DNA of 64,000 bases from Clostridia bacterium (GCA_017436905.1 JAFSCF010000018.1:61005-125004); one strand, 5' to 3'. Shown: positions 39,686 to 48,516, numbered from the stretch's first letter. The notes: generated by a model not told the origin, from the sequence alone. Translations and numbers: made by a program.

Positions 39686-40774
39686 ATGAAAATTTTATTA
39701 CTTGGCGATATGTCGCCAACATCGAATAACTTTGAGTTATTCGACAAAATGGATACCGAAAAACTTTTCGGCGATGCTATTTCGGTTTTTGACGGCAATG
39801 ACTTTAACGTACTCAACCTTGAAGTCGCAATTACAGAGCACGACAAAGGCATAGAGAAATTCGGCCCTTGCCTGAAATCTCCGCTTAACACCGCGCAGAC
39901 ACTCAAAAAAGTAGGAGTTACTCATTGTTTATTAAGTAACAATCACGTGTTTGACTTTGGTAAAAAAGGACTTTTAGATACTTTAGATGCTCTTGACAGG
40001 GCAGGTATCCCCTACTCAGGCGTAGGTGAAAATTACGAGGACTCACGCAAAAACCTTATCCTCGAAAAAAATGGAGAGAAAGTATGCATAATCGCTGTTT
40101 GTGAACACGAATACTCGTATGCACTCCCCGACAGAATGGGCGCTCGTCCATACGATGTGTTTGATACCCCCGCAGACGTAAGAGATGCAAAAGCAAAATA
40201 CGACAAAGTAATAGTTATCTACCACGGTGGCAAAGAACATTGCCGTTATCCGTCGCCCAGACTTTTAAAAGTGTGCCGCCACCTTGCAGACAGCGGAGCA
40301 AATGTTGTCCTTTGCCAGCACAGCCATTGCGTAGGCTGCTATGAAAATTACAACGGTTGCCATATCCTCTACGGTCAGGGGAATTTCCATTTTGCAAAAA
40401 ATCTTGTTAATCTTCCCAGTTGGACAAATGGTCTTGCTGTTACATATGACACAGAAACAAAAGAACTCTCCCACACATTCTGCAAAATGAATGATTTTGG
40501 AGGTATTGAACTTGTAAAAGGCGACGAAAAAGAACAACTTGAAAAAGAATTTGCCGAAAGAAATGAACTTCTCAAAAACGGCGATTGGAAAGCAAAATGG
40601 CATGAATTCTGCGAAGAGGTTGCGCCAAATTACATAAATAATTTTAAAGAGGTATTTTCAACAGAGGACGGATGGAAAAATTACAATTACGTAGGCCACG
40701 CATTAGACTGTGAGGCACACCACGATGTATTTGTAGAACTGTTCCCCACAGCAAACTCCACAAACGAAAAATAA
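39686..40774 (+). CDS. CapA-family metallophosphatase-like protein
   Basis: A 362-residue protein of the CapA/PgsA family (poly-gamma-glutamate or capsule synthesis). Motifs are LLLGDMSPTSNNF, NLEVAIT, LSNNHVFDFGKKGL, IAVCEHEY and LCQHSHCVGCYENYNG, a calcineurin-like metal site. It has no signal peptide or membrane anchor, unlike PgsA, so it is probably cytoplasmic with unknown substrate. The ATG at 39686 has GGAGG seven to eight bases upstream. A weak promoter (TTTAAT 39623-39628, TACAAT 39646-39651) precedes it. Confidence 0.8.
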   Translation: MKILLLGDMSPTSNNFELFDKMDTEKLFGDAISVFDGNDFNVLNLEVAITEHDKGIEKFGPCLKSPLNTAQTLKKVGVTHCLLSNNHVFDFGKKGLLDTLDALDRAGIPYSGVGENYEDSRKNLILEKNGEKVCIIAVCEHEYSYALPDRMGARPYDVFDTPADVRDAKAKYDKVIVIYHGGKEHCRYPSPRLLKVCRHLADSGANVVLCQHSHCVGCYENYNGCHILYGQGNFHFAKNLVNLPSWTNGLAVTYDTETKELSHTFCKMNDFGGIELVKGDEKEQLEKEFAERNELLKNGDWKAKWHEFCEEVAPNYINNFKEVFSTEDGWKNYNYVGHALDCEAHHDVFVELFPTANSTNEK

Positions 40775-40781
40775 ATATTAC

Positions 40782-40810
40782 AAAAGGCTGAGCATATGCT
40801 CAGCCTTTTT
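40782..40810. terminator. Bidirectional terminator between capA and citrate synthase
   Basis: A 28-bp perfect palindrome with A/T ends, serving convergent genes. Its arms AAAAGGCTGA.C match the gdhA terminator. Confidence 0.9.
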
Positions 40811-40814
40811 AAGC

Positions 40815-42176
40815 TTATCTGTTATTTATATCCATATAATTCTGCGCGTCTTTAACATTTATATATGCCGGTCTTATAATTTTACCATTATTCTGGATTT
40901 CCTCAATTCTATGTGCACTCCAACCGGAAATTCTTGATATTGCAAATATTGGTGTGTACAATTCATACGGAAGTTCAAGCATTTTATATATAAGCCCCGA
41001 ATAAAAGTCCACATTAGGACTTACTCCTTTATACATTTTGCGTCTATCGGCAATAATCTGCGGCGCAAGTTCTGACACTGTTTCATACAAGGTGAAATCT
41101 TCCTCCTTACCCTTTTCGACGGCCAAATCTTTTGCACATACTTTTAATACATCGGCACGTGGGTCTGATTTTGAATAAATGGCATGTCCCATTCCGTAAA
41201 TAAGACCCGCATTGTCAAAAGCGTTTTTATCAAGAAGTTTCATAAGGTAGTCTTCTATTTCGAACTTGCTGTTTGTGTTGATTGACTTTTTCATATCGTC
41301 AAACATCTGTACAACCTTAATGTTTGCGCCGCCGTGTCGAGGACCTTTTAATGAGCCAAGTGCCGCCGCTACAGACGAGTATGTGTCTGTGCCCGATGAT
41401 GTTACAACGTGCGTGGTGAAAGAAGAATTATTACCTCCGCCGTGTTCTGCATGAAGCACAAGTGCAAGATCTAATATTTTTGCTTCAAGATGCGTATACT
41501 GCCCCTCTCCACGAAGAAGATGCAACACATTCTCTGCTGTTGAAAGTTCGGGCTTTGGCAAATGAATATTTAAACTCTGCTCATTGTAGTAATGCTGAAA
41601 CGACTGGTATCCGTACACAGAAAGCAACGGAAAAACAGAAATCAAAAACAAACTCTGTCTTAACACATTTTCCACGGAAATGTCATCAGGATTGTCGTCA
41701 TAAGCATACAGAGCAAGAACGCATCTGGCAAGAATGTTCATAAGATTGTTCCCCGGTGCTTTCAATATCATATCACGCACAAACGATGTAGGCAGGCTCC
41801 TGTACTCTGCAAGCGTCTGTGTAAATTTATCAAGTTTTTCTTTAGAAGGCAGTTGCGAAAACAGCAGCAGATAAGTAATTTCTTCAAATCCGAAACGGTC
41901 ATCTTTGTTAAATCCGTCAACAAGGTCACGCACATTTACCCCACGGTAGTAAAGTTCGCCGTCACACGGAACAACCTCTCCCGTAGGCAATTTTTCTTTT
42001 GCTTTTATATTGGATATCTCGGTAAGTCCGGTTACAACTCCGTTGCCGTTTAAATCGCGCAATCCTCTTTTGACATCGTGCTCCTGATACATTTCTGGTT
42101 TTATATTATTATTCTCGCAGGAAAGTGTAGCAAGTTCCTTTATATAAGGGGTTATTTCTGAGTAAGACTTTTTCAT
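40815..42176 (-). CDS. gltA: Citrate synthase
   Basis: Condenses acetyl-CoA and oxaloacetate to citrate. 453 aa with the three catalytic regions: LVLHAEHGGGNNSSF (first His), GSLKGPRHGGAN and IYGMGHAIYSKSDPRA (second His), and a later Asp region near the CoA site. A 2-methylcitrate synthase cannot be excluded but no propionate genes are near. A palindrome lies in its promoter. In anaerobes this enzyme usually feeds 2-oxoglutarate and glutamate synthesis, which fits gdhA and the arg operon. Confidence 0.92.
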   Translation of the reverse strand: MKKSYSEITPYIKELATLSCENNNIKPEMYQEHDVKRGLRDLNGNGVVTGLTEISNIKAKEKLPTGEVVPCDGELYYRGVNVRDLVDGFNKDDRFGFEEITYLLLFSQLPSKEKLDKFTQTLAEYRSLPTSFVRDMILKAPGNNLMNILARCVLALYAYDDNPDDISVENVLRQSLFLISVFPLLSVYGYQSFQHYYNEQSLNIHLPKPELSTAENVLHLLRGEGQYTHLEAKILDLALVLHAEHGGGNNSSFTTHVVTSSGTDTYSSVAAALGSLKGPRHGGANIKVVQMFDDMKKSINTNSKFEIEDYLMKLLDKNAFDNAGLIYGMGHAIYSKSDPRADVLKVCAKDLAVEKGKEEDFTLYETVSELAPQIIADRRKMYKGVSPNVDFYSGLIYKMLELPYELYTPIFAISRISGWSAHRIEEIQNNGKIIRPAYINVKDAQNYMDINNR

Positions 42177-42199
42177 TGTGAATCACACTCCTTTTTATA

Positions 42200-42229
42200 A
42201 TTATACCATTAGTGGTAATATTTTTTCAA
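42200..42229 (-). promoter_or_regulatory. Citrate synthase promoter with internal palindromic operator
   Basis: Minus strand: TTGAAA (42224-42229), 18-bp spacer, TATAAT (42200-42205). A perfect 14-bp palindrome TACCATTAGTGGTA (42204-42217) fills the spacer and touches the -10, a typical repressor site. Confidence 0.65.
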
Positions 42230-42265
42230 TAATATTGTAAGCATGTTCACAATTTATTAAAAAAT

Positions 42266-42294
42266 AAAGTACAAAGCAAAATACTTTGTACTTT
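42266..42294 (-). terminator. Terminator after the nicotinamidase-like gene
   Basis: 11-bp stem AAAGTACAAAG / CTTTGTACTTT (42266-42276 with 42284-42294); T-rich on the minus strand. Confidence 0.75.
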
Positions 42295-42298
42295 ATTT

Positions 42299-42802
42299 TT
42301 ATTCAATCACTTCAATCTGACACATTTTCATTGTTTCAAGCGCCGCCTTATGTGTTTGTGGTGTTACCCCTGCACAACACGACGCATCTACGCTGATTTT
42401 TGCATCAGGGAACATAGCCTTTAATATAAGCGCATTTGACACAACGCATATATCAGTACACAAGCCAACAAGTTCTATATTATCAAACTGCATATTGCCC
42501 CAGCCGAGCCAGCCGAATGTAGGCTTATTTATATATACTGCTCCGTCTGTTTCAAGTCCGTCTGCAATCTGCCAGCCGTGTGTACCCTCTACACAATGCA
42601 TAACAGGAAGTTTTATCCCCTCTGCAGTTTCAAGGTAATTATCACTGTGTGTATCACGTGTAAAGATTATCTCATCTCCATGCGACTTATATTCATTTAT
42701 TTTTGCCTTTACATTTGCAACTATTGCCTGAGCCTCTTTTGTGCCAAGGCTGCCGTCAATAAAATCGTTCTGCATATCTACAACTATAAGTGTGTTTTTC
42801 AT
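42299..42802 (-). CDS. Isochorismatase-family cysteine hydrolase (nicotinamidase-like)
   Basis: A 167-residue cysteine hydrolase. Asp9 in VVDMQNDFIDG, a downstream lysine in VYINKPTFG and the nucleophile in GLCTDICVVSNAL make the Asp-Lys-Cys triad. It is short but matches PncA-type nicotinamidases (nicotinamide to nicotinate for NAD salvage). A general isochorismatase-like amidase is the alternative. GTAGGAG precedes the ATG. Confidence 0.8.
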   Translation of the reverse strand: MKNTLIVVDMQNDFIDGSLGTKEAQAIVANVKAKINEYKSHGDEIIFTRDTHSDNYLETAEGIKLPVMHCVEGTHGWQIADGLETDGAVYINKPTFGWLGWGNMQFDNIELVGLCTDICVVSNALILKAMFPDAKISVDASCCAGVTPQTHKAALETMKMCQIEVIE

Positions 42803-42824
42803 ATTTTAATACTCCTACAACATA

Positions 42825-42854
42825 AAACGGGAGGATTTTATATCCTCCCGTTTT
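42825..42854 (-). terminator. Terminator after the uracil permease gene
   Basis: 13-bp stem AAAACGGGAGGAT / ATCCTCCCGTTTT; strong intrinsic terminator. Confidence 0.85.
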
Positions 42855-42864
42855 CTTTAACTAT

Positions 42865-44205
42865 TTACGCCTTCTTTTTAGAGAGGATAACGTTTATAAT
42901 GATACCCAGAATTAATGATACTGCAACAGGTGTAATCGTTACTTTACCAAAAGTAAGACTGAGTCCACCGATACCGGATATTAAAATAGTACTTACTACA
43001 AAAAGATTTCTGTTATCGTCCAAATCAAAGTCTTTAAACATTCTAAGGCCGCTTACCGCAATAAAGCCATAAAGTGCCATACATACGCCACCCATTACGC
43101 AAGGCGGGATAGAATTAACAAACGCAATGAAAGGTGACACAAAAGAAACTATAACAGCGCCGATTGCAGCAGCAATGATTGTTGCAACAGATGCGTTACC
43201 TGTAATAGCCACACAACCCACTGATTCGCCATATGTGGTGTTGGGGCATCCGCCAAAGAATGCACCAACCATAGAGCCAACACCGTCACCAAGAAGTGTT
43301 CTTGACAAGCCGGGGTTTTCAAGAAGGTCTTTCTCTATGATAGAAGAAATGTTTTTATGGTCTGCAATATGCTCAGCAAAAACTACAAACGCAACTGGGA
43401 TATACGCAACTGCGATAGAACTGATATATGTTGCATTGATTTCGCCTACGCCTTTAAATGCAGTAACAAATGTAAATTCGGGAAGTGCAACGAATGTATT
43501 TAAGTTAACGCCGTTTGCAACAAGAGCTGTAAAAGGTGTAAAATCTATAATCTTGAGTGCGTCAATGCCGGCGGCATTACCTATTAAGGTGAATATAAGA
43601 GCCACTGCATAACCTGCAAGTATACCAATAATAAAAGGTATCAGGCGTACCATCTTTTTACCATATGTGGCACACACTGTAGTAACAAACAGCGTGATAA
43701 TACCGCAAAGTACGCAAAGAAGAGGTGATGCGGTAGCAATATCACCCAACTGCAAATCGCCGACAGCATTGCCGGCAAGCGAAAGACCGATAATTGCAAC
43801 AGTAGGACCGATTACAATTGCAGGCATAACTTTGTTAATCCAACCTACGCCAACAAATTTAACAATAACAGCAATAACAACATACACAAGTCCTGCAAAA
43901 ACAGCACCAAGAATTAAACCCATATATCCAAGTGCCATAGATACACCGCCTGCAAAAGCAGCCGTCATTGAGCCGATAAACGCAAAAGATGAGCCTAAAA
44001 ATACAGGGCTTTTACCCTTGGTAAAAAGAACATATACCAAAGTACCTAAACCTGCACCAAAAAGTGCAGCAGCGGAACTCATACCGTTACCAACGATAAC
44101 AGGTACAACCAATGTTGCAGCCATAATTGCCAGTAACTGCTGAATTGCAAATACGACCAGCTTACCAAACTTGGGTTTGTCGTTTACATCGTAAATCAGT
44201 TTCAT
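42865..44205 (-). CDS. uraA: Uracil permease (NCS2 family)
   Basis: A 446-residue nucleobase:cation symporter with about fourteen membrane helices. Signature regions are AIQQLLAIMAATLVVPVI near the N-terminus, IVIGPTVAIIGLSLA and VVFAEHIADHKNIS with the conserved Glu/His of UraA, plus GVGSMVGAFFGGCPNTTYGE. Uracil is the best guess, though xanthine/uracil overlap exists in the family. It stands alone behind its own promoter and a leader with a mutually exclusive hairpin switch (44206-44380). Confidence 0.9.
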   Translation of the reverse strand: MKLIYDVNDKPKFGKLVVFAIQQLLAIMAATLVVPVIVGNGMSSAAALFGAGLGTLVYVLFTKGKSPVFLGSSFAFIGSMTAAFAGGVSMALGYMGLILGAVFAGLVYVVIAVIVKFVGVGWINKVMPAIVIGPTVAIIGLSLAGNAVGDLQLGDIATASPLLCVLCGIITLFVTTVCATYGKKMVRLIPFIIGILAGYAVALIFTLIGNAAGIDALKIIDFTPFTALVANGVNLNTFVALPEFTFVTAFKGVGEINATYISSIAVAYIPVAFVVFAEHIADHKNISSIIEKDLLENPGLSRTLLGDGVGSMVGAFFGGCPNTTYGESVGCVAITGNASVATIIAAAIGAVIVSFVSPFIAFVNSIPPCVMGGVCMALYGFIAVSGLRMFKDFDLDDNRNLFVVSTILISGIGGLSLTFGKVTITPVAVSLILGIIINVILSKKKA

Positions 44206-44380
44206 AATTTACTCCTCCGTAAAAGTTTTAGAATAAAATCCACTTTAACAAGAGCATAGTTATGGCATAAAAAATGTCTTGTCAGCATACGCGACAAGAC
44301 ATGAGCAATACCACTTTCTCACACAAATACGACTATCCTGCTGATGTCTCGCATCAAATTAAAGATACATCTTATTCATT
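44206..44380 (-). promoter_or_regulatory. Attenuator leader of the uracil permease gene
   Basis: The minus-strand leader carries an intrinsic terminator, ATGTCTTGTC / GACAAGACAT (44293-44302 with 44274-44283) and six T (44268-44273). An upstream GCGAGACAT (44344-44352) can pair with ATGTCTTGT of the terminator's first arm, 9 bp including two G-U, giving an antiterminator. The same segment can instead fold into UGAUG-CGAGA-CAUCA, freeing the terminator. No PyrR binding-loop consensus was found; the ligand is unknown. Confidence 0.7.
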
Positions 44381-44386
44381 GAGCAA

Positions 44387-44415
44387 ATTATATCATATTA
44401 AACTTAAAAAGTAAA
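44387..44415 (-). promoter_or_regulatory. uraA promoter
   Basis: Minus strand: TTTACT (44410-44415), 17-bp spacer, TATAAT (44387-44392); start point near 44380 gives the 175-nt leader. Confidence 0.7.
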
Positions 44416-44456
44416 GATTTTTTCTGTTTTTTTGTCAAAACAAGGCGAAAAAAGCA

Positions 44457-46145
44457 TCATTCCGCCTTGTTAAATATACTATTTACGGTTGCAATAAGAT
44501 TTTTTACACTATCGGTCTGTTCCAGCCGCATAAGATAATTTTCTGCTTCTGCCTTACTGTAATCAAGTATAAGTTTTTTATTGGAAGTATTTATCTTAGA
44601 TATGGTCATATCGGGCACAATACTTACGTTTAATTTACCCGCAATGGTTCTTGGATAATTACCCGAAGTTTCAGTGCTTACATCTGCAAGTTCTATTTTA
44701 AGACCGTTCTTTTTAGCACAGGTACCGCCAAAGATTAATGTTTTTGTTGAATAAATATCTTCACCTGTTATGCTACCGCTTACACTCCCATCTTTTAAAT
44801 CAAGTGCAATATCACTGTTTAAACTGTAGTTATATCCCCCATTGGACAATGTAACAGTTGTGGAATCGGTAAATTTTTTGCCGCTTCCGTTATGATTTCC
44901 GTTAGTTGACAAAGTATACGAAAAATCATTATCGCTTCCGGTTACATTAATCCAAAACTTAATATCATCGGTTATATGTTTAAGACTTTCGGAAGATAAC
45001 AATGCCGAAATTATCGGATTATTTCCGTTTTCAGCATAAGAAATATATACCTCGCAACTTCTTACCGCATCTTTATACACAGCAAAAGTCAAGCGTGCAT
45101 CATTAATTTTTATGCTGCCTGCAAGACGGCTTGATATATCGTCAAGCATCACCTGAATACGGTCAAGTTCACCGGCGGCAGACAGGCTTTTTGACAACTC
45201 ACTGTCTTTAAATATGAGGTCTTTTATTTGCACAAAGTACGAAATGATGTCTTGCTGTTCAAACTCAAATACAAACGAGCGAGCAAGTTTGCTTTCACCG
45301 TTTATTGCAATTTCAGTTTTACCGTTATATTTTGCTTTTGCAGAAGATATCAGTTTTTCGGTAAGGTGTTCTGCATCTTTTTTGCCTTGTGCAGAAATAA
45401 ACGTTTGTCTGCAGAAAGTGTTGGAAAATGAAATGTCTGCATCTTCGCCCACGGCATCTGCATAAAGCACTTTACGAAGACCGCTTTCGTTCCATTCTTT
45501 ACCGAACGACTTTGCAGGGGCTGTCCAGTATTCACCGAACAGTTGCGGAACATTAAATCCAACTTCTTCATCATTTAAATATACAGTTGAAGAAACAAAT
45601 TCTTCTCCGCTATGGAGATATTGCCATCTTGCAATAGCATTACTGCTCTTTTTGGAATATCCCGCCTCGATATTCACAGATAAATCCGAAATCATATTAT
45701 TGGAATCTGCATCTACACCGCCTGATGCCGAAACTGTAAGTTCTTTTTCATCAAATAAATCAAATCCAAAAACACCTTTCATTATCTGCTGAGTTTCGTT
45801 TTCAACCGATAAAACAGTTTCTTTTAAAGCATCGCCAACATACATTTTAGGCGTAATTCTTGCCGTTATAGGTTTTTTTAAAATCAAAAACAATAGCAGC
45901 ATTACTGCAATTACGGCAAGTATGTACCGAACATTTTTTGTAAACTTAATTTTGGGGATTTTGATTTTATTAAAATTGATTTTTTTTGATTCAGTTCTTT
46001 TCTTTTTTTCTCTTCTCTTTCGCCTGTTCATTGCAGATGTATCTTTACGCATCTGGCTAAGTTCATCAGGTGTTAATATATCGTCAAGCGGAATACCGTA
46101 GAGATTATCGCCAAGACCTATCTCACGCTTTTTCGTGCTTTTCAT
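44457..46145 (-). CDS. Single-pass membrane protein of unknown function
   Basis: 562 residues not assigned to a named family. The first 70 residues are highly basic, with KRREKKKR-type runs, and cytoplasmic. One membrane helix follows (about 72-92, YILAVIAVMLLLFLILKK), and the remaining 470 residues should lie outside. The outer part has alternating strands and Ser/Thr/Asn-rich stretches and looks like a beta-rich domain. Cysteines are sparse in the outer part. GGAGAG precedes the ATG. It stands alone between the uraA leader and the SASP gene. DUF6583-like proteins are a possible match but this is not firm. Confidence 0.7.
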   Translation of the reverse strand: MKSTKKREIGLGDNLYGIPLDDILTPDELSQMRKDTSAMNRRKRREKKKRTESKKINFNKIKIPKIKFTKNVRYILAVIAVMLLLFLILKKPITARITPKMYVGDALKETVLSVENETQQIMKGVFGFDLFDEKELTVSASGGVDADSNNMISDLSVNIEAGYSKKSSNAIARWQYLHSGEEFVSSTVYLNDEEVGFNVPQLFGEYWTAPAKSFGKEWNESGLRKVLYADAVGEDADISFSNTFCRQTFISAQGKKDAEHLTEKLISSAKAKYNGKTEIAINGESKLARSFVFEFEQQDIISYFVQIKDLIFKDSELSKSLSAAGELDRIQVMLDDISSRLAGSIKINDARLTFAVYKDAVRSCEVYISYAENGNNPIISALLSSESLKHITDDIKFWINVTGSDNDFSYTLSTNGNHNGSGKKFTDSTTVTLSNGGYNYSLNSDIALDLKDGSVSGSITGEDIYSTKTLIFGGTCAKKNGLKIELADVSTETSGNYPRTIAGKLNVSIVPDMTISKINTSNKKLILDYSKAEAENYLMRLEQTDSVKNLIATVNSIFNKAE

Positions 46146-46236
46146 TACAACTCTCCGTTCGCTATTTTAAAAATTTATACAGGGAATTTCATTTTAACAA
46201 ACAGTGCGTCAAATGTCAACACAAACCGCAAAAATA

Positions 46237-46266
46237 AAAGAGGCTATTAAAAAATAGCCTCTTTTA
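46237..46266 (-). terminator. Terminator after the SASP gene
   Basis: AAAAGAGGCTATT / AATAGCCTCTTTT, a 13-bp stem with T-run on the minus strand. Confidence 0.85.
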
Positions 46267-46283
46267 CCGATATTTGCAAACAA

Positions 46284-46484
46284 TTACTGCATTCTGCTTT
46301 CCATATCTTCGATCATTTTTTTTACCATCTGACCGCCTACAGAGCCAGCCTGTCTTGATGTTAAATCGCCGTTGTAGCCTTCTTTTAAGTTTACTCCAAC
46401 TTCGCTGGCTGCTTCCATTTTGAACTTATTCATAGCGGCTTTAGCTTCTTTTTTTACATTTGAGTTAGAATTTGAACTTGACAT
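46284..46484 (-). CDS. Alpha/beta-type small acid-soluble spore protein
   Basis: DNA-coating protein of dormant spores, degraded at germination. 66 residues. KFKMEAASEVGVNL, containing the family's germination-protease region, and RQAGSVGGQMVKKMIEDME, containing the second DNA-binding helix, are clear. The ATG at 46484 has AAGGAG about nine bases upstream; an earlier ATG at 46517 would add 11 residues outside the family. A sigma-G-like promoter lies at 46540-46569. It shows that the host is an endospore former. Confidence 0.92.
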   Translation of the reverse strand: MSSSNSNSNVKKEAKAAMNKFKMEAASEVGVNLKEGYNGDLTSRQAGSVGGQMVKKMIEDMESRMQ

Positions 46485-46539
46485 TTGTAATCTCTCCTTA
46501 ATTTTTATCTTACACAAGTGTAAAACTTACTTGCAGATA

Positions 46540-46569
46540 TATTTTGTGATATTAACAAATGTTTATTCA
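46540..46569 (-). promoter_or_regulatory. Candidate sigma-G/sigma-F promoter of the SASP gene
   Basis: Minus strand: TGAATA (46564-46569), 17-bp spacer, CAAAATA (46540-46546), against the forespore consensus TGAATA and CATACTA; five of seven -10 positions match. No sigma-A pair lies nearby. Confidence 0.45.
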
Positions 46570-46576
46570 GGTAAAA

Positions 46577-47224
46577 TTAAACAATTTCAATTTCGAGGTT
46601 TTCTTTTTCTACCACTTCCATTTTAGAAACAGAAATTTCATATGCGGTTTTTGTGATACTTTCTGTTTCGCTTATTTTTTTCTGATATTCTCTGCTTTGT
46701 ATTCTGCCCCATATCTTTATATTGTCGCCAACTGAAAGCGTAGACGAAAAACGTGCGTTTCTGCCCCACGCAATGCATGGTATGTAATCCGATTTATTAT
46801 ACGCCCTGTTTACAGCAAGCAAAAGGTCAGTAATTTCTCTTCCGAACGGCGTGGTTCGATATACAGGTTGTTTGCACAAAAAGCCATTTAAGTATATTTG
46901 GTTCGGATTTTTTTCGGAATCGGAATTCCCTAAATAAATATCCCTTGCAAACACTGTTAGAATAAGTTTGTTGCCCTCTTGCGAATAATTATTGTAAGAA
47001 CGGAACTGTCCCGAAACAGATATTTCGCTCCCCTCATAAAGATTTAAATCTTTTATCAGTCTTTCTGAAACGGTGACATTTATTCTATCGCACATATTGC
47101 TTAAACGAAAAATTTTAATGAAAAATGAATAAAACCCTTCTCCGTACACCTCGTGGCTGTATGTTAGTTCGCTATCTACCGTGCCTGTAAGAAATACTTC
47201 ATTATTAGTGCTGTCTGAAATCAA
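46577..47224 (-). CDS. Single-stranded DNA-binding protein with two OB folds
   Basis: 215 residues in two similar OB-type halves (about 6-105 and 108-206). The second, with NQIYLNGFLCKQPVYR, CIAWGRNARF and IKIWGRIQSR, resembles SSB. The first is more divergent. Bacterial SSBs usually have one OB fold and an acidic C-terminal tip; here the tail ends in acidic ENLEIEIV without the DDDIPF-type tip. It may be a secondary SSB. It starts at TTG behind GAGGAG. No rpsF or rpsR neighbour, so probably not the replication SSB. Confidence 0.75.
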   Translation of the reverse strand: MISDSTNNEVFLTGTVDSELTYSHEVYGEGFYSFFIKIFRLSNMCDRINVTVSERLIKDLNLYEGSEISVSGQFRSYNNYSQEGNKLILTVFARDIYLGNSDSEKNPNQIYLNGFLCKQPVYRTTPFGREITDLLLAVNRAYNKSDYIPCIAWGRNARFSSTLSVGDNIKIWGRIQSREYQKKISETESITKTAYEISVSKMEVVEKENLEIEIV

Positions 47225-47304
47225 TTTCTACACTCCTCTCGTTTGTCTTACAATATTTCTATTCAAAAAATAAGAAGTTTATAACCAAAGCCATTCACTA
47301 ATAT

Positions 47305-47333
47305 TTTACAAACTTAAAAATGTGTGATATAAT
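47305..47333 (+). promoter_or_regulatory. azlCD promoter
   Basis: TTTACA (47305-47310), 17-bp spacer, TATAAT (47328-47333), about 34 bases before the AzlC start. Confidence 0.65.
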
Positions 47334-47366
47334 ATGTTTAATTATTTACGAACGAAGGTATTATAT

Positions 47367-48107
47367 ATGAGATATTCACTTAAAACAAAATCGAACAGAG
47401 ATATTTTTTCAAGCGGTATGGTAGACGGATTTCCAATCGGTTTAGGATATTTTGCCGTGGCGTTTTCGCTCGGAATCGCAGCAAAAATCGCAGGACTTAC
47501 GCCTTTTCAGTCCACTTTGGCAAGCCTTTTATGTAATGCCTCAGCAGGCGAATACGCAGGCTTTACAGTTATCGCCGCAAGTGCAGCATATATTGAAATC
47601 GCTATAATCACGCTAATTGCAAACGCAAGATATCTGCTGATGAGTTGCGCTCTGAGTCAGAAAATCAACCCACAAATGCCGTTTTTTCACAGATTTTTTA
47701 TAGCTTTTGATATAACTGATGAGTTGTTCGCTATCAATATATCACGTGAGGGTTTTCTGAATCCTTTATATACATACGGCGCAATGCTTACATCTATACC
47801 GCTATGGGCGGCAGGTACTGCACTCGGGAACATTGCAGGAAATATGCTTCCTCTACGATTGGTAAGTGCTTTTAGCGTGGCACTATACGGAATGTTTTTA
47901 GCGGTTATTGTTCCGCCGGCACGCAAAAGCAAAGTCTTAACCGGACTTATTCTTATTTGCTTTGCAGCAAGTTGGGCAGCAACAAATATTCCGTACGTAT
48001 CTTCTTTATCAGACGGAACACGAACTATAATTTTAACAATTGTGCTGGCATCTGCTGCTGCAATATTATTCCCCCAAGGCGATAACAAGGAGGCTAATCA
48101 GCAATGA
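47367..48107 (+). CDS. azlC: AzlC-family branched-chain amino acid exporter subunit
   Basis: Large membrane subunit of the AzlCD export pair, 246 aa with about six to seven helices. GMVDGFPIGLGYFAVAFSLG near the N-terminus, LCNASAGEYAGF and IANARYLLMSCALSQ are the family signatures. The ATG at 47367 has GAAGG eight bases upstream; 47334 lacks a site. The stop overlaps the azlD start. Confidence 0.92.
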   Translation: MRYSLKTKSNRDIFSSGMVDGFPIGLGYFAVAFSLGIAAKIAGLTPFQSTLASLLCNASAGEYAGFTVIAASAAYIEIAIITLIANARYLLMSCALSQKINPQMPFFHRFFIAFDITDELFAINISREGFLNPLYTYGAMLTSIPLWAAGTALGNIAGNMLPLRLVSAFSVALYGMFLAVIVPPARKSKVLTGLILICFAASWAATNIPYVSSLSDGTRTIILTIVLASAAAILFPQGDNKEANQQ

Positions 48108-48406
48108 ACACGTATATTTACATATTTATTATGGCAGCGGTTTCGTATGCAATACGTGCTTTGCCGATGACTCTTATACAGCGTCCAATAACTAACAAGT
48201 TTGTTCAATCGTTTCTTTATTATGTTCCTTATGTAACTTTAGCAGTTATGACGTTCCCTGCAATTGTAAACGCAACACAGTCGCCCATATCGGGAACAGT
48301 TGCCCTACTTGCAGGAATTATTGCGGCTTGGCTTGGGGCAGACCTTTTTAAAGTTGCAGTTATTTGCTGCTCTGTTGTACTTATCGCCGAATTCTTTATT
48401 ATTTGA
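48104..48406 (+). CDS. azlD: AzlD-family small subunit
   Basis: 100-residue partner of AzlC with about four short helices and the family region IRALPMTLIQRPI; ATGA overlap with azlC. Confidence 0.9.
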   Translation: MNTYIYIFIMAAVSYAIRALPMTLIQRPITNKFVQSFLYYVPYVTLAVMTFPAIVNATQSPISGTVALLAGIIAAWLGADLFKVAVICCSVVLIAEFFII

Positions 48407-48419
48407 GAAAAATAACGAA

Positions 48420-48451
48420 AAAGACAGTTCGTGTCATAAACTGTCTTTTTT
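48420..48451 (+). terminator. Terminator T1, GACAGTT family
   Basis: AAAAGACAGTT / AACTGTCTTTTT with a 9-base loop; ends azlCD. First of four related hairpins (also 48961, 51484, 52166). Confidence 0.85.
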
Positions 48452-48516
48452 ATATGTTTAATATTATCTCATTTGCATATACTATCTACAAAATCAGTTT
48501 AAGCAGGTGGTATAAA

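Noticed and set aside
44268..44380. PyrR-binding element upstream of uraA
   Set aside because: The conserved PyrR anti-antiterminator loop pattern was not found.
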